From Diplosphaera chodatii (taxonomy: Eukaryota; Chlorophyta; Trebouxiophyceae; Prasiolales; Stichococcaceae), in the NCBI GenBank assembly GCA_032358165.1, contig JAALGY010000041.1:1-64000 (forward strand): a stretch of 64,000 nt of DNA, written 5' to 3'. The translations under genes and the position numbers were made by a program. Each line of letters starts with the position of its first letter. The first letter of the stretch is position 1. Positions 34,567 to 47,559 of the stretch are shown here, piece by piece. The notes beneath the pieces were generated by a model, which saw nothing but the letters and a program-made list of their open reading frames with translations, made no database searches and had not been told where the DNA came from.

Positions 34567-37500
34567 GATGGCGCTGGCACAGATGCTGCGCAGCACTTGG
34601 CCGAACCTGAACCACTACGGTGGGCTTGGCGATTGCTGACTCTACTGGGCTGTCGGCGCACAAACTCAGGGTCGACAGTCGCGACCTTTGATGCGGGCAT
34701 GTCGTCATCAGACCAGTCCTCCAACAGCTACGCGCTGTTGGGCGATGCTGCATCACACCAGGCAGCGCAGCTGCGGACCACTGCGGCAGCCATTCGGTGG
34801 ACAGCACGCCGGTGAAGAGGTCACAGCGGAGGCGGCGCAAGGCACCTCTGCTGCATGAATACGCGCAGGCCCCAATGGTCAATGGCCATCACCGGGATGG
34901 CGCAGCTGCTCACCCAGATGGCAGCAATGGTGTAGCCACTGTTGGCCTTGCCGATGGCAGCGGCGGCGGCAGCAGCTCTGGTGTGGTGCAGCAGCAGCAG
35001 CCGAGCCGTCAGCAGCTTGGTGATCAGTACATGCGCACCCTGCCCGCTGGACCTCCCGACTTGCGAGTTGATGAGGTGGTGATCAGCAATGGACTGATGT
35101 ACCCCATGTCTGGCTTGACCCCAAAAGGCCGCTTGCAACCGTGCACATGTCATGGAGGAGCATGCCAACACTGGCTGAGCGGCGCAGCACTGTCATGTGC
35201 AGGTGGGAGGGGGGCGCACATTCCACATGCGCAGCAGCAGCATCCCAGACGCGCTGCTGCGCCCTGCACGCTCGGTGTGTAGGCGGACACTGCCTGACAT
35301 CGTGCTATTTCATCGTCATGCCCTGCAGGAGGGCACCAAATGCCAGGTTACTGCATCTTCCTAGGTGATCTGTCAGGCCTCATCAGCATACACTTTGCTG
35401 CTGTACTCAGGCTGCAGCGTCAGCAGCCGATTCGGACTCTGAGGCGTCCACATTTGGCGGCTACGCCTCTGCTGACGGCGACGCCGGCGATGAGCGCCTT
35501 GTGGTGAAGCCACTCAGCCGATCCAGGAGCAGGTGCGGAAACACCAGATTCTGCAGCGTACAGAGAGGGCTTCAAGCCGGTGAAAACCCTGCAATCGTGT
35601 GTGCAATCTGCTTTGCTCTTTCAACGCAGCGCCCCCGGTTTCGCCGCCCAGCCAGGCGCATCCGACCCGCTGTCGCCCAGCTCAGCAGCAGCAGCCGCAC
35701 CGCAGCGCGCATTCGGCACGCCGCCCGGGGGCCTGCTGCAGCCGGGCACGCCGCCGGAGTCTCCGCCCGTGTCTCCACCGCGCCGGGCTGCCGGGCTGCC
35801 GCGCGAGGGCGCGCCGCAGACCGAGGGCCGCCCGCTGCGCCACACCCGCTCGACGGCGGCGACGCAGGCGATGCAGCAGCTGGATGACGGTGGGTGGTCT
35901 GTAGATGGTGTCCTGCACATCAAACATGTCATTGCCTGCCGGTCGTTGCTGCTCCTTCATGCAGAACTGGGGACGGCAACTGGCAAGGTGCTGTGTGCAG
36001 GCGGCAGCAGGCCAACCTCAGCCAGGCCCACAACTGCACCCACACATGCACTCGAAGGTGCGTGGGACACAGGGACTTCAGCACACTTCTGCTTAGCAGC
36101 CTGACAGTGTGCTCAAGAATGCACGGCGCGCTGCTTGCGAAGTTAAGATCCCTTGGTTGGTGACCCTTCTCCGCCTTGTTTACAGAGGACGCCCGGCAGA
36201 CCTTCTCAGACTACTTTGCTGCGGAGATGAATCCAGGACCATCCTTTCCAACAGCAGACGTTGTCTGGGGGCAAACTGAGCGCGACAGAGTGTGAGCACC
36301 AGACCCTGTTTGCGGGTCATCAAAGGTATACAGCAGTTGCACAGGCTGCGCTGTACATCGCTGCAAGTGCCAATGGATCCATCATGTACGCTTTTGCAGG
36401 TACAATGCATTGGTTTATGTACCATATCAGCTGGAGCGGCTGCTGTGGTTCGGCACCCTCATCTGTTGTGACAGCTTCCTGGTGCGGCTAAGCCCGTCCT
36501 GTGGTACTGCATAAGCAAAGTTCCGCACAGAAATTACCGCCTGTCTGCAGAAAGCAGGAGGCTAGGCGGCAGGTCAGGCGTTCAGTGTTTCATACTGACT
36601 CTGCTGTGTTTTGATGATGGTAGGCGGTGTTCACAGCCCTGCCGCTGCGAGTGCTGAACGCCTGTGTGATGCTGCTGCACGCTTGGCGCCGCCAGGTCAG
36701 CAGCCTGCACAGACCCGGCACAGCCTCAGCATCAGCCTCAGCGTCACTTCAGCACCAGCACCAGCAGCAGCCGACAGCCCCCAGGCTGCCATACAGTTGG
36801 TCACAGTCCAGCATCAGTCAGGAACAGGTCTGGCAGCAGGCCGGTGCCGACCAGACCACAGCTCAGCAGTTAATTGATACGCCATCTGCAACACAGGCGG
36901 CAGCGGCAGAGACACCAGCTGTCTCAGCACCGGCAGACGGCAGTCAACGGGACCAGCTGCCAAGGCAGCTGCCTCTTGGGATGCGTGGCGACCAGCTGTT
37001 TGATATGATCTGCATCTTCATTTTCTTGATGGCGGTGTGTTGGATACACTGTTTCAGCCCATGCTGCTTCACTCCAATGAGTACTGACGCCTTGTTCGGG
37101 TGTCATAGGCCGAGGGATTGAATGATCAACGCGGGGTGTGTCAAAACATATGTGTGGTGGCCCAGGTGGCCTCCCTGCAGCGACTGGACGCGGGGGCCAT
37201 GTATTTCTGGATGAAGGACCTGACGCAGGAGTTTCTGAAGCTGTCCATCATCTACTCCTCGGTGGAGATCCTCGACAAGGTGCCGTGCAACACACCGGTG
37301 CCTCACCCTCAGTCAAGGCATACACGTATGGTCGGATGTGTGGCCTAGACAATTGTGCAATGTGCAGATCCTTTGCTCCTTTGGGGTCGACACGCTGGAG
37401 GCGCTGGCGTCCACCTGCACGCTGTATGCTGTCGGCGACCGCCAGCGGTAGGTGTGGGCTGGTGCTCAGAAAAACCCCCCTGCTGCTGGTGTTTGCCCAG

Positions 37501-39197
37501 TCGCTGCCAAGAACATCTCGAGCTTGTTGCAGTAGCTGTTGTAAGAACAATGCTCATGTCGTCACCTACCTGACCAGCCTGTATCACACGCCGTGGCAGG
37601 GGGCAGCTGCGGCATCTGCTGGCGGACACAGTGGTGGCCACGCTGCTGGTCGTCATGCACGCCGTCATCATCATGTGCCAGGTGAGTGTGCATGCTCAAC
37701 ATGCTGCAACTGGCTGGCTCCTGAGTTTCGACTGTATTCAGGCACGCAGGTGACAGATCATAAAAATCCCAGTGTGGGACGCGAGTTTGCCTGCTGCAGG
37801 GCATGGCCTTCAGCGTGGCAATGAACAGCAAGCGCTCCAACGCGATTGTCGCGCTGCTCATCGCCTCGAACTTCGCGGAGATCAAGGGCGTCGTGCTGAA
37901 GCGCTTCGACCCCCGGCGCCTGCTGGTCCTGTCCTTTCAGGTCTGCCCATGATGCAATATGCCACTAAACTGCAACATGCAGATGCTTGGCCTGAAGAGT
38001 CGTGGCTGTCAGCATGTGATTGACAGGACTGCTGGCTTCCTGAAATGTCTGTGCTTGGTTCACCTGGTGACATTCTGACCACCCGTTCTGCAGGATATTG
38101 TTGAGCGGTTTCACCTGGTGGTGGCGCTCGCCTTCGTGCTGGTGGAGGAGATGGCCAACAACGGACGGCTGCGCCCCGACGCGACGCTGCTGCGCACCTG
38201 CGCCTACTTCTTCAGCTTTGAGATCGTGATAGGTGAGGCAGCCACCGTTCGTGCTGAAACCATGCAGTGCAGACTATTCTCTTGTGCACAGGCAGCATCA
38301 ACATCTGCGACGGTGCAAACACTGCTGATGCCACTGATTACTGATGTGCAGATGTCACAAAGCACGCGGTGCTGGGCAAGTTCAACGAGATCAGGCCTGG
38401 CATGTACCGCGAGTTCATGAAGGTGCGCTGCTGTAGGTTTTGCATTGCTCCCGTACATGCAGCAGTGTGTGAATACCTGCCTCAGTGGTTCTCCTTGCCA
38501 TGATTCTTCTCTGCCATGCAGTCATGCCACATGCCACCGGGAGTTGATGTTTGGCAGCAGCTGCTACTTGTGACATGCAGGATGTTGCTGAGAAGCTGGC
38601 GGCTGCACAGTCGCATTCGTCACACCGCGTGGTTGCTTTCGAGCCGCTTGCACCGGCGGCGCTGTTTGTGCGCATCGCGCTAACTTTTGCAGCCATCAGG
38701 GTACGCTGGATTTCTGAACGTGTAACCACTGCTTGATAGACTGGGATCCCATGCATTAACCCAATGGCATGAGTAATGCACCTTTCCTGATGCTGAAACA
38801 CTCATGCAGAGCGAGCGCTGGGCGGACACATCGTGGCTGCGGCTCGGCGGCCTGCTGGTACTGGCTGCCGCAGGGTGGGCTGCCCTGTTCGCGGCCAAGC
38901 TGGCGCTCGGGTTTGCGCTGAAGCGGGCGGCGGCAGCATATGTGCAACACTATGATGCGCATGCCAAGCCCAGGTCAGTGCTGATGTTCGCCACCTGGCA
39001 AACAGCAGATTATGCTGCTGCTATTGCTTTGAAAGTCCATGCATGCAAGCTGTGACGAGCATGCCGAGGCTCGACCTGCTTTCACTTGATGCATCAATGA
39101 ACTTCGGCCATGCAGGTCTGGTAGTGCCGCCAAGGGTGCCAAAGCACAGCAGGGCACAGGGCAGATCAACGGGCTGTGGCGACCAAAGGCAGAGTGA
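34567..39197 (+). CDS. TAPT1: TAPT1/POD1-family ER membrane protein
   Basis: The N-terminal third is disordered, with a basic run (VKRSQRRRRKAP, ~34.8 kb), then Ser/Asp- and Pro/Ala-rich exons (~35.4-35.9 kb). The conserved part starts near 36.2 kb with FSDYFAAEMNPG and TERDRV, then ALVYVPYQLERLLWFGTLIC, TALPLRVLNACVMLL, RLDAGAMYFWMKDLTQEFLK, LLVVMHAVIIM, ALLIASNFAEIKGVVLKRF, IVERFHLVVALAFVLVEEMA and DVTKHAVLGKFNEIRPGMYR. It ends with a last membrane helix and SGSAAKGAKAQQ up to the TGA at 39197. These blocks match TAPT1 (human) and POD1 (Arabidopsis), multipass proteins of the ER and centrosome region; POD1 works with a calreticulin in ER protein handling. The start is uncertain: an ATG at 34567 joins in phase to the basic exon, and the next in-frame ATG is at 34875. 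A Gln/Ser-rich insert splits two membrane segments near 36.7-36.9 kb. Confidence 0.9.
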
Positions 39198-40279
39198 CGA
39201 GCACATGCTCAGGCTGCCTTGCTTCCAGGGTTGCGTCAGTTCATACTGGGCTAGCAATTACTTGGCTGTATCAGCCTGTGCGTGACGCATTCCGAGTGAG
39301 CAGGACAGCGGTATGAGCCAGTGAGAAGGCCAGGGCATCTGTGAGATAGGCGGCATGCTCGATCGAGGGTAAGAATGCTGATCAAGATGAGTATGTGCAA
39401 CATGGTTCGCTAGGCATGACACCGTGCAAAACGTGCGACTGTGTACATGAATCGTCCTGGTGCCTTCCCATTCTATCATCCACCGGGTGAACACACCCCC
39501 TAAGGATCATGGCGACTTCATGAATGCTCGGCAATTGTCAGCCCGCAGTAGTGTACAGCATGACGAGTGGTGTGTGCGGAACCATCACAAGATAGCGATA
39601 TCTGTCACCCTGAATGCTGGACATGAGCGCACGGTGGGTCGCTGCTCGTGACAAGTACACGGTATGTGATCGGATGATGATGATGACCATCATCTACCAA
39701 TCGTACCATACTCATCAGGTCTGCTGGCACGACATGTGCCCAGGTGCTGCATGTGCTCGCGTGTCCGCTGGTCTTGCCTTTTGAACTCATCGTCTGCAGC
39801 TTCTGTGACATGCTGCGACAGCTGCGGCAGCTAGCTTCGCTGCTGTTATTTTGGCTGCACCGTCTGATGTGTGATCTCCCGCAGCTCTCACCCTGCTGCT
39901 GCTGCGTGCTGCTGTAAGATGCACGCCAACAAGGACGGCGACAGGGCCTGGGTTATCCTGCTGCTCAGATGAGCTGCGCCGCATGGCAGCTTGAACCCTG
40001 ATGTGTGGAGCCTGCCATGCGGTGTGGCTGCCACATATGCTTGCTAGGAAGCGTCTGCGCCGTCAGTAACCGAGCTGCATGCGGCTAAACTGCAGCATGG
40101 CGCTTGTGCGCCTGTTCAAGACGGCAAGTAGACACCGAAGTCATCCTCGTTGCCGGCATCTCACATGCCGAAAGAGCTTCAACACGTCTACGTTGCCAGC
40201 CCACCAGACCCAGCTGAAACACAGCCACACAAGGCCTGCGGCATCTTGGCAGCTCGCCTGCTCTGCAGCGATGAGGTAC
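39198..40279. other. Region between TAPT1 and the poly(A) polymerase gene
   Basis: TAPT1 (+) and the polymerase gene (-) converge here. The polymerase's last coding exon or exons must lie in the upper part, because the exon at 40419-40280 ends in mid-codon at a good donor; I could not fix which one. The rest shows no domain or repeat of note. Confidence 0.45.
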
Positions 40280-42675
40280 GCTGCGCAGCGGCTTCGACGT
40301 CGAACAGAGCCAGCAGGCAGCGGCCAGGCTGGCGGTGCTGCGCCCAGTGCAGCTTCGTTTCTGCGTCACGAAATGCATGCAGCACTTGCCGCACCTTGCT
40401 GGTTCCGCCCGCCACCTCCCTGCAGCAGTGCAGCAGCTGCTGAGACTCGACACCAGCACATAGCATGCTGACCTTGGCACCATGTCAGAGCAGATGGCTT
40501 TGGATGCAGCATCTGCTGCCGTGAGTAAGGAAAGTAAGCCTGCCTGCTGGTTTGCGGGTCTTCAATGCACAGGCGCTGCAGATGATCCGTGCCATCCCTG
40601 CGGATGGGATGCCTCAGCACCGCCGCCATTGCCGGCACTTGCCTCTGTAATGCAGGGTGGACAGGGGTTGAGCATCACATTAGGTGTCCGTGCCTCTCCC
40701 GGACACTTTGCTTCACTGCTGTTGTGTGGGCAATCTGCAGTGCATGTCACGACATGTACTCCAGCCAGCTCGGGGTGGACTGGACAAGCAGCCATTCTCT
40801 GCATTCTTGTTGCCTAGCTGCCGCCAAAGAATGGTGCATGTGGGTGCAGACACACCTTGTTGACGATGCCGCCGCGGCCGACAGCCACAGCCTCGGTGTA
40901 CACCTTGAAAGTGGAGCCATAGCGCAGCAGGAAGCTTCGGAGGCACGCGCCAAAGTCTGTCCCGCTGTGGCCTGTCTGCAGAGTGTGATGCATGCCAGGT
41001 GACGTGTGCCACACATGAGAGTAACTTGAATCCAGACACACCTGAGCTTATCTGCCAGTCATCTGCTGCCAGCCGTTGGTGTTAGGACGACCAGCATTGG
41101 TCAGATGATCAGGCAATGCCTGCTACAGACAGACAGTCCTAGAGCACGTCAGTTCCAGCATGATGCTGATCCTTGCTGATGTTGACCCGGATCTCGCTCT
41201 GATTAGAGCTGGCAAGCTTTTGTTATATTCAATCGCGTGATGCCCACTTCAGCCTCCACTCCTTGTTGCTCACAAACAGTCCATGCAGACTGCACAGTTT
41301 CACATAAACTGAATGAAAGTCAGCAGCGGCAATGCGCGTGCCCATTGCCAACTCACCTTGGCGTCCTCCTATAGGCTGGCAAGCGCCGTGTGTGTGAGCG
41401 AAAAGCTGGACAACCCGCTCGTGGACGCATCGTTCAGGCCCTCACGCTTGAGGATGCCTTTGAGCACGAGCACCAGCGGCCTCAGCGCTGGATACTGACC
41501 CACCTGCGTCCGAATTGGATGGCATTTCAGACATGGCAATACTGCAACTCGCAGACGCCTGAGAGCTACAATAGTTTCCAGCTATTGGTGAGCAAATGGT
41601 AAAGGATCTGCCGTGGCACACAGTATGCATAGTGCAGACTGTGGTCCTGCAGCATTCTGCACCAGGCGCAGGGTTGCCTTTGCTGCTGCTTTCACTGCAA
41701 AGCATGGAGCAGCATAGCAGCGCTTGCGGCAAGATACAGACCCTTGCCTTACCTTGTCCTTGATGTACCTTGCAGCGGCAGGACCGTCACCATTGCAGAT
41801 CGAAACATCCACTTGCTGCCCACCCTTGAGCACACACTGCGGACATGAAAGGCACAAATATGCATGTAGCAGTGTCAAAGCAAGCAGTGCAAGATGTGAT
41901 GGGGCACACGACATCTATCGATACCAACAGTGGGGTGCATCGGGTGGCACTAGTAGTCCCGATCACTGCAGACAAGGGGGCCCCCGGGGTTGCGCCGCAA
42001 GCAAATGCAGCCAGCAGAACACTATGTCTGGCAAAGGCGGCCCATTGCTTGGAAGCCAAGCTGCATCGCACATGGTCAATATAGTGCCTAGGTGGGCGAA
42101 GGCACCTTCAGGATGGGCACACGGGCTTTTCGGATCTGCTGGCAGGACGCCAGGTTGCCTGCTCGTGACAGTGCGCCACGGAGCTGTTCCAGCAGACGGT
42201 TGATCCTGACCTTCGTCGTGTCTTGGTACCCTGCAGTGAAGTACAGCTGCTACGATGCTTCTCCCAGATGCCGTGTCTAATGTTGCATCCTGGCTGACTG
42301 CCTGGCGCATGGATCAGACTGGCAGGCGCACCTCCATTTTCTGGGTGGTCCGGCAGCATCAGACCGGTGATGACCAGGTCCAGGTCTGAGCTGTGCGTTC
42401 CCAGCCCATTGGCGAAGCTGCCAAATGTCTCCACCTGCAGCATTATTCGTGGCTTGCAGAGACCTAGGACTATTCTGGGCATCATGCAGCGTGCAGGTCT
42501 GGCGACAGGATGTTTCCCCCGCAAACACATCTGGAAGCAGCTGTAAGACTGATTTCACCGAATGCACGTACACAACAGACCTGCACGCGGCCGCCTGTCA
42601 TCAAGCCTGCGGCCCGCACCGCAGCCTGCACCTTCCGCACCGCAGCCGTCTTGTCCGCATGCTCCTGCGGCGTCT
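40280..42675 (-). CDS. Non-canonical poly(A) polymerase (TRF4/PAPD5 type), interrupted by in-frame TAG
   Basis: Phase-consistent exons: 42675-42581, 42434-42332, 42230-42106, 41836-41753, 41503-41357, 40975-40856, 40575-40544 and 40419-40280; both ends are incomplete. Exon 2 holds the nucleotidyltransferase signature GSFANGLGTHSSDLDLV with two catalytic Asp; the third is in GGQQVDVSIC. Next come IRKARVPILK, YPALRPLVLVLKGIL and the PAP-associated part TDFGACLRSFLLRYGSTF with RLCIEDPQTS. The family adds short A or U tails to nuclear RNAs for decay or maturation. Codon 41371-41369 is TAG, in frame, between LTHTALASL and EDAK, where the family often has Gln. The upstream exons with the start were not found. 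The intron after 40544 appears to have a GC donor. Either a real pseudogene, a sequence error, or an unusual splice would explain the stop. Confidence 0.82.
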
Positions 42676-44131
42676 CTGCAGGTGGCCAATAGAGATTGCA
42701 GCGGCTGTGGTCATGGCTGCCGAATCAACAGGGTGCCGTCAACATAACCTAAGGCCAGCAGAACTACGAGATGCCCACATGCATATAATGCAACTTGCTG
42801 CATGTGATGTACATGTTCATACCCTAGTCATGTACCTGTGACACTTGCAACAAAGCTGACAACTTCTTCATGCAGACTGCACGTCGACGTCCCAGGCGCT
42901 GCTCTTGACCCACTCATGTGTCTTCCAGCTGACATGGCCTGCTTTAGCAACCCTATCCGTCGCTATGCTGATGTACACCAGCCACAGCTAGCTCCTGCTG
43001 CTGCTACTGCCGCCGCCGCTACTGTTGGCCAGCGATGGCCGAGACGATTGCTGCAAGGGTCCAAAACCTTGGCGAAGTTGACCCCAGCTGTGTATGCCGT
43101 GCTGAGCACAGTTGTGGACCTTGGTATACCATCGACTGGTTAAGAAAAGGAATGGTACACCTTGCTTCAGACAAGGCTTTCAGGGGAAATCGGAGATCCT
43201 TCATTCACCAAGTAGGATCTCCAGCACAGCAATCCATGCTGCAAATGGATCGAACCCCGCCGTGACATGCCGCTAACCGAGTATCACACGTAAGGTCTGC
43301 AGTTCAGATTGACAATCCAGCGAGTGCAGTAATGATGTGCCCCTCCGTCGGCCCTCGCACCACCGATCTGCATGTTTATCAGAGCATGTGAGCTACGTTG
43401 TCATTCACGTTGCTGTGACCTCTTACTTCCTGAAGACACACCATTTTCTGGTCATGCTGCTGGTCACAATACATACCAGTCACTGTGCACAGTCTGCACG
43501 ACATTCCAAGACGATTGCCGCCAAGCTTGCCATCGGCGGAAGATGGCACCGTGCTTGATCGCAGCAGCAGCAGTCGCACACAGTGTTACAATTTCACAAC
43601 CGCGATTCTGAGCGCTCTTTTGAACTGCCATAGTAGCCAGGATGTCACCGGGATCGCTTGCGCAGAAAGGCGTGGCCACGGTGCCTCGAGTAGGGTTGCA
43701 TTGCCACTGTGCAATGCACAGCAGCTACGCAAAAAGCGGCAGATCAGCAGGTATTGCTGTCGACAAATACAGCTGGCGTTTCTGCGGTCTGCTCCTATGC
43801 AGGACTTGCCCAGTTGCATTGCTATGGTCTGAGCTACTGCGCGTGCAGATCAAGCTGATCTGCTGCGTGCTGCAGGATCACACGCACGGTTGCCAGACAG
43901 CTCGGCGTCTTTGACAGCTCCTCCTCGGCTCTGCAGCCCTGCAGCACAGCCGCACCAGGCAAGATGCCGTCCAGACCAACACCGTACAGCGATGTGGCGG
44001 CGTCTGCATGCGCATGTGGCATGACGCAGCCACTTTACTACGATTGCTAGCCTGAATGACAACCACCTGAGGAAGCTCCGAATTAGGCCCAACGGCGTAC
44101 ATAGTGCACGTCCTGCGCTCCGAATGCCCAG
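42676..44131. other. Region with 5' end of the poly(A) polymerase gene and unassigned ORFs
   Basis: The first exon or exons of the polymerase gene should lie here. Two minus-strand frames have coding-like composition: 44022-43834 from an ATG (LDGILPGAAVLQGCRAEEEL) and 43679-43464 (GDILATMAVQKSAQNRGCEI). I cannot assign either, nor tell whether they belong to the polymerase gene. On the plus strand, an 8-codon candidate first exon for ArgJ lies at 43992-44015. Confidence 0.35.
43834..44022 (-). CDS. Unassigned ORF, possibly an exon
   Basis: A 62-codon frame from an ATG, reading MPHAHADAATSLYGVGLDG and later CLATVRVILQHAADQLDLH. Composition looks coding, with predicted helix. No family is recognised. 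It could be an exon of the neighbouring minus-strand gene, a separate small gene, or chance antisense to the ArgJ upstream region. Confidence 0.25.
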   Translation of the reverse strand: MPHAHADAATSLYGVGLDGILPGAAVLQGCRAEEELSKTPSCLATVRVILQHAADQLDLHAQ

Positions 44132-47100
44132 CAGGCAGCACGGCAGCGGTGCCATCCAGTGCGTGCTGGAGGAGGGGGTGGGGAGGATTCGTTCAGCATT
44201 CCGGCAGCGCCCATCCTGATCCCCAAGGGGCCATGGACGGAGGTGGACGGCTGCGTGTGCGCGCCCAAAGGCTTCCGCGCGCAAGGTGCCTGCACTGCCG
44301 ACGGCAGATTGCAGCCGCCCCGCACTTCATATGGACGCTTGGCTCACGCATGGCGTGCAGCATGCTAGCGTGATGCACACTTGATCGAGCCTTTACTGGG
44401 ACCCACTGGCAATTCTCCTCATGCACCCGTGCCCTCTGCCACTACGAGTTCAGCGTGCCTCAGCCAACATGAGTTTGGGTGGCGACGCAGGCATGTTCTC
44501 GGGGATGCGGGCAAAGGGCCCCAAAGCCGACCTGGCGCTCATAGTGGCAGACGCGCCCGCGGTCGCCGCAGGCGTGTTCACCACCAACGTGATGGCGGCG
44601 GCGCCGGTGACCTTCTGCCAGCAGACGCTGAAGAGCAGCCCCACAGCCCAGGCGGTGGGTGTTGCTCGTGTGCTCAGCACGGCGGCGGCGCACAGCAATT
44701 TTGTATCGGAGGCAGCAGCTGGTCATCGCAGTGGGGACACAGCAGCAGCAGCTCACGGCCTGATGGGTGCTGCTGCTGCATCAGGTGCTCATCAATGCGG
44801 GGCAGGCGAATGCAGCTACAGGGCGGGAAGGCGACAAGGTGAGGGACCCCACTTGTGACATCGTCAACCCATGTGCTGCTGCCTTTGTGAGGTCCTGGGG
44901 CCAGGCGCTTCTACTTGCAGGCGTCAAGCACAGCACCCTGACAGTCTGGAGTTTCATGTTCACTGCAGAACTGCACCACGAGTGCCGAGGCTGTCGCCAA
45001 GGAGCTGGGCATCCCTGTAGACCAGGTGCTGTTTCTGCTGAGAAACATAGCCGTGCAGCACGCTGCCCTGGCTGTTTTCTGCTGTACTTGGAATGCGCTC
45101 ACAGGGCAGATGCTGTCATGGGCACGCATGCTCAGGCAGCTCGTCAACATGCCCACGTTTGTCGGATGCACGCTGCACCTGGGACTTCGCTCTTTCGAAC
45201 ACGCTGCTGTCACCCCTGGTCAGGTGCTGCTGGAGTCGACGGGCGTGATCGGGCGGCAGCTGAAGATGGACGCGTTGGTTGGAGGCGTGCCGCAGCTGGC
45301 CAGCAGCCTCGAGGCCAGCGCCGACGCCGCGCACCATGCTGCAGTGGCCATCACCACGACGGACCTGGTCAGCAAGAGCGCTGCGCTTGAGGCAAGTGCC
45401 AGCAGTAGAATGGCAGCGGATGATCAGGTTTCCGGTATGCTCGCTCGGCACAGTTCTGTCCTCAGCATCACAGCAGCGGCGCAGCAACAGGGACGCCGTC
45501 AGCAGTGCGAGACATGGCAGCATCTGCTCCCATAGCAGCTCTGCCATGCAAACCGCTGTTGCATGTGACCCATCTGCTGCAATTTGTGCCTGCAGGTCGA
45601 GATCGGCGGCAAGACTGTCCGGGTGGGCGGCATCGCCAAGGGCAGCGGCATGATCCACCCCAACATGGCGACCATGCTGGGCGTGGTGACCTGCGACGCG
45701 GACGTTGAGGTCGACCTGTGGCGCGCGCTCTTCAAGCGCGCCGCCGTGAAGTCCTTCAACCAGGTGCGCAGCTGCAAGGCAATATGACACAGAAACATGG
45801 CGGTATCGTGTCGAGGTGTAATCTTTGTGATGTTAGTACCAATGGCTGCTGGGCATGGCGTATGCAGTCAGGCGTGCAGCGGCAGCTGCTGCTGATGGCA
45901 CTTGCAAGCTGTGGCGTGCGCAGCTTGTTGAGTCCCGAGGGGTGGGGTGGGGTGCAGACGAGCAGCCAGCACACTGCAAGCACCAGATCGTGCAAGACTG
46001 CTGGTTTGCAGATCACGGTGGACGGCGACACCAGCACCAACGACACGGTGCTGGGGCTGGCCAGCGGCGCCGCTGGCAACGCCAAAATCACCGATCCACG
46101 GTCAGAAGACGCGGCGCAGCTTGAGGCGGCAGTCACGGCGTTGCTGCAGGTAGAGTGCTTGCCTTCACTTTCACGAAAGTAGCCTGCGATGTGGCGGCAC
46201 TGCATGCTGGTAGGCCTTGCATGCCCAGAAGGCTGCACAGCGCATGTGCTGTGCACCCTGCCTTCGTTGTGTGAAGCATTGCTGTCTAGTGGCGTGCTCA
46301 TCTGGCGGTTGCGTGGTACACTCTTGATCCACCTGCAGTTTCAGGTCGCCTGATTCAGCCTGCTGGCGCCAGATACTGCACTTGCACCGCCATGTTGCTC
46401 AGGACGGTGGGCACAATCAGGCCCACAGGACTCCGCCGCAACCTGTGCCCGCTGTCTTGTCGACCCTGGGCCCCTGCTGTACATGCAGGGCCTGGCCAAG
46501 TCGATCGCCTGGGATGGCGAGGGCGCGACGTGCCTCATGGAGGTCTCCTGCAGCGGCGCCGCCGACGAGGCAGCCGCCAACGGTGGCCATCAATTTGTCC
46601 TTTTCATGTCCTGACCACAAGCTGCATGCATGAGCTCAACGGCATTGAGGTGTGCATGCCATACAAGGTCATGAACTCCAGGAGACCACCAATCTCGGCC
46701 GGCACTGGCGAAAGACGAGGCCATCCCTACACCCTTTAAACCCTGGTTCTGCAGCGGTGGCGCGGTCCATCGCGGGCAGCAGCCTGGTGAAGGCGGCCGT
46801 GTACGGGCACGACCCCAACTGGGGCCGCATCGCCTGCGCCGCCGGGTGGGCAGCGCTCCCCTGCCTCCGCCTTCCCTGCTATTGCTGTTGCTCTGTTGCC
46901 AGGGCTGCCGCAGGCCCCACCAAAAGCCATTGCCGCCATCGAAGGCGCTGCTGCTGCTGCTGCTGCTGCTGCTGCGGTTGTGCTCTGTTCAGGCAGACCG
47001 ACAGCCGCAATTCTGGTCTAGCAAGGACCTTCACAACATGGTAGTCTTGTCACATGAGGAAACATCGGAGATCCGCCCTGTGCAGGTACACGGGCGTGCC

Positions 47101-47559
47101 ATACGACCAGAACGACATGCGCATCTCGCTGGGCGGCATCCCGCTCATGGAGGCCGGCCAGCCGCTGGACTTCGATGCGGAGGCGGCGTCAAAGTACTTG
47201 ACAGACACGACATCAACGCACGGCACCGTCGAGATTGGCGTGTCAATCGGTGCGTGCAGTGGCAAGGTCTGCCCAACAGCCCATTATTCTGCTGGTAGAA
47301 GCAGGTCCCAGGGCTGACATAACGGTACCGCCCCATGGTAACTCCAACCACAGTGTCAGGTGCAGCTGCAGACACTCCGCGGCACTCTTCCGGTACAGTC
47401 ACTGGGGGTCGGTGTTGCTTGAAAAACCTGCGCCATCTGTCGCATTGCTGACGGTCGACGCTGCTGCCGTGTGCAGGGGAAGGCCCAGGCACAGGCATGG
47501 CGTGGGGCTGCGACCTCAGCTACGACTATGTGAAGATCAACGCGGAGTACACCACATGA
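44132..47559 (+). CDS. argJ: ArgJ, ornithine/glutamate N-acetyltransferase
   Basis: Eleven phase-consistent exons: 44132-44285, 44464-44654, 44785-44838, 44969-45025, 45224-45391, 45596-45763, 46012-46149, 46489-46582, 46755-46845, 47086-47249 and 47477-47559, giving 453 residues without the first exon. ArgJ landmarks in order: [63 protein letters not shown], the autocleavage site [14 protein letters not shown] (Thr of MATM is the expected nucleophile), [26 protein letters not shown] and the C-terminus [10 protein letters not shown]. It moves the acetyl group from N-acetylornithine to glutamate in the cyclic arginine pathway, in plastids of plants and algae. The stretch before PILIP looks like the end of a transit peptide. 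The start codon is not certain; an ATG at 43992 with an 8-codon exon would fit in phase. The intron after 45391 has a textbook GC donor. Confidence 0.96.
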
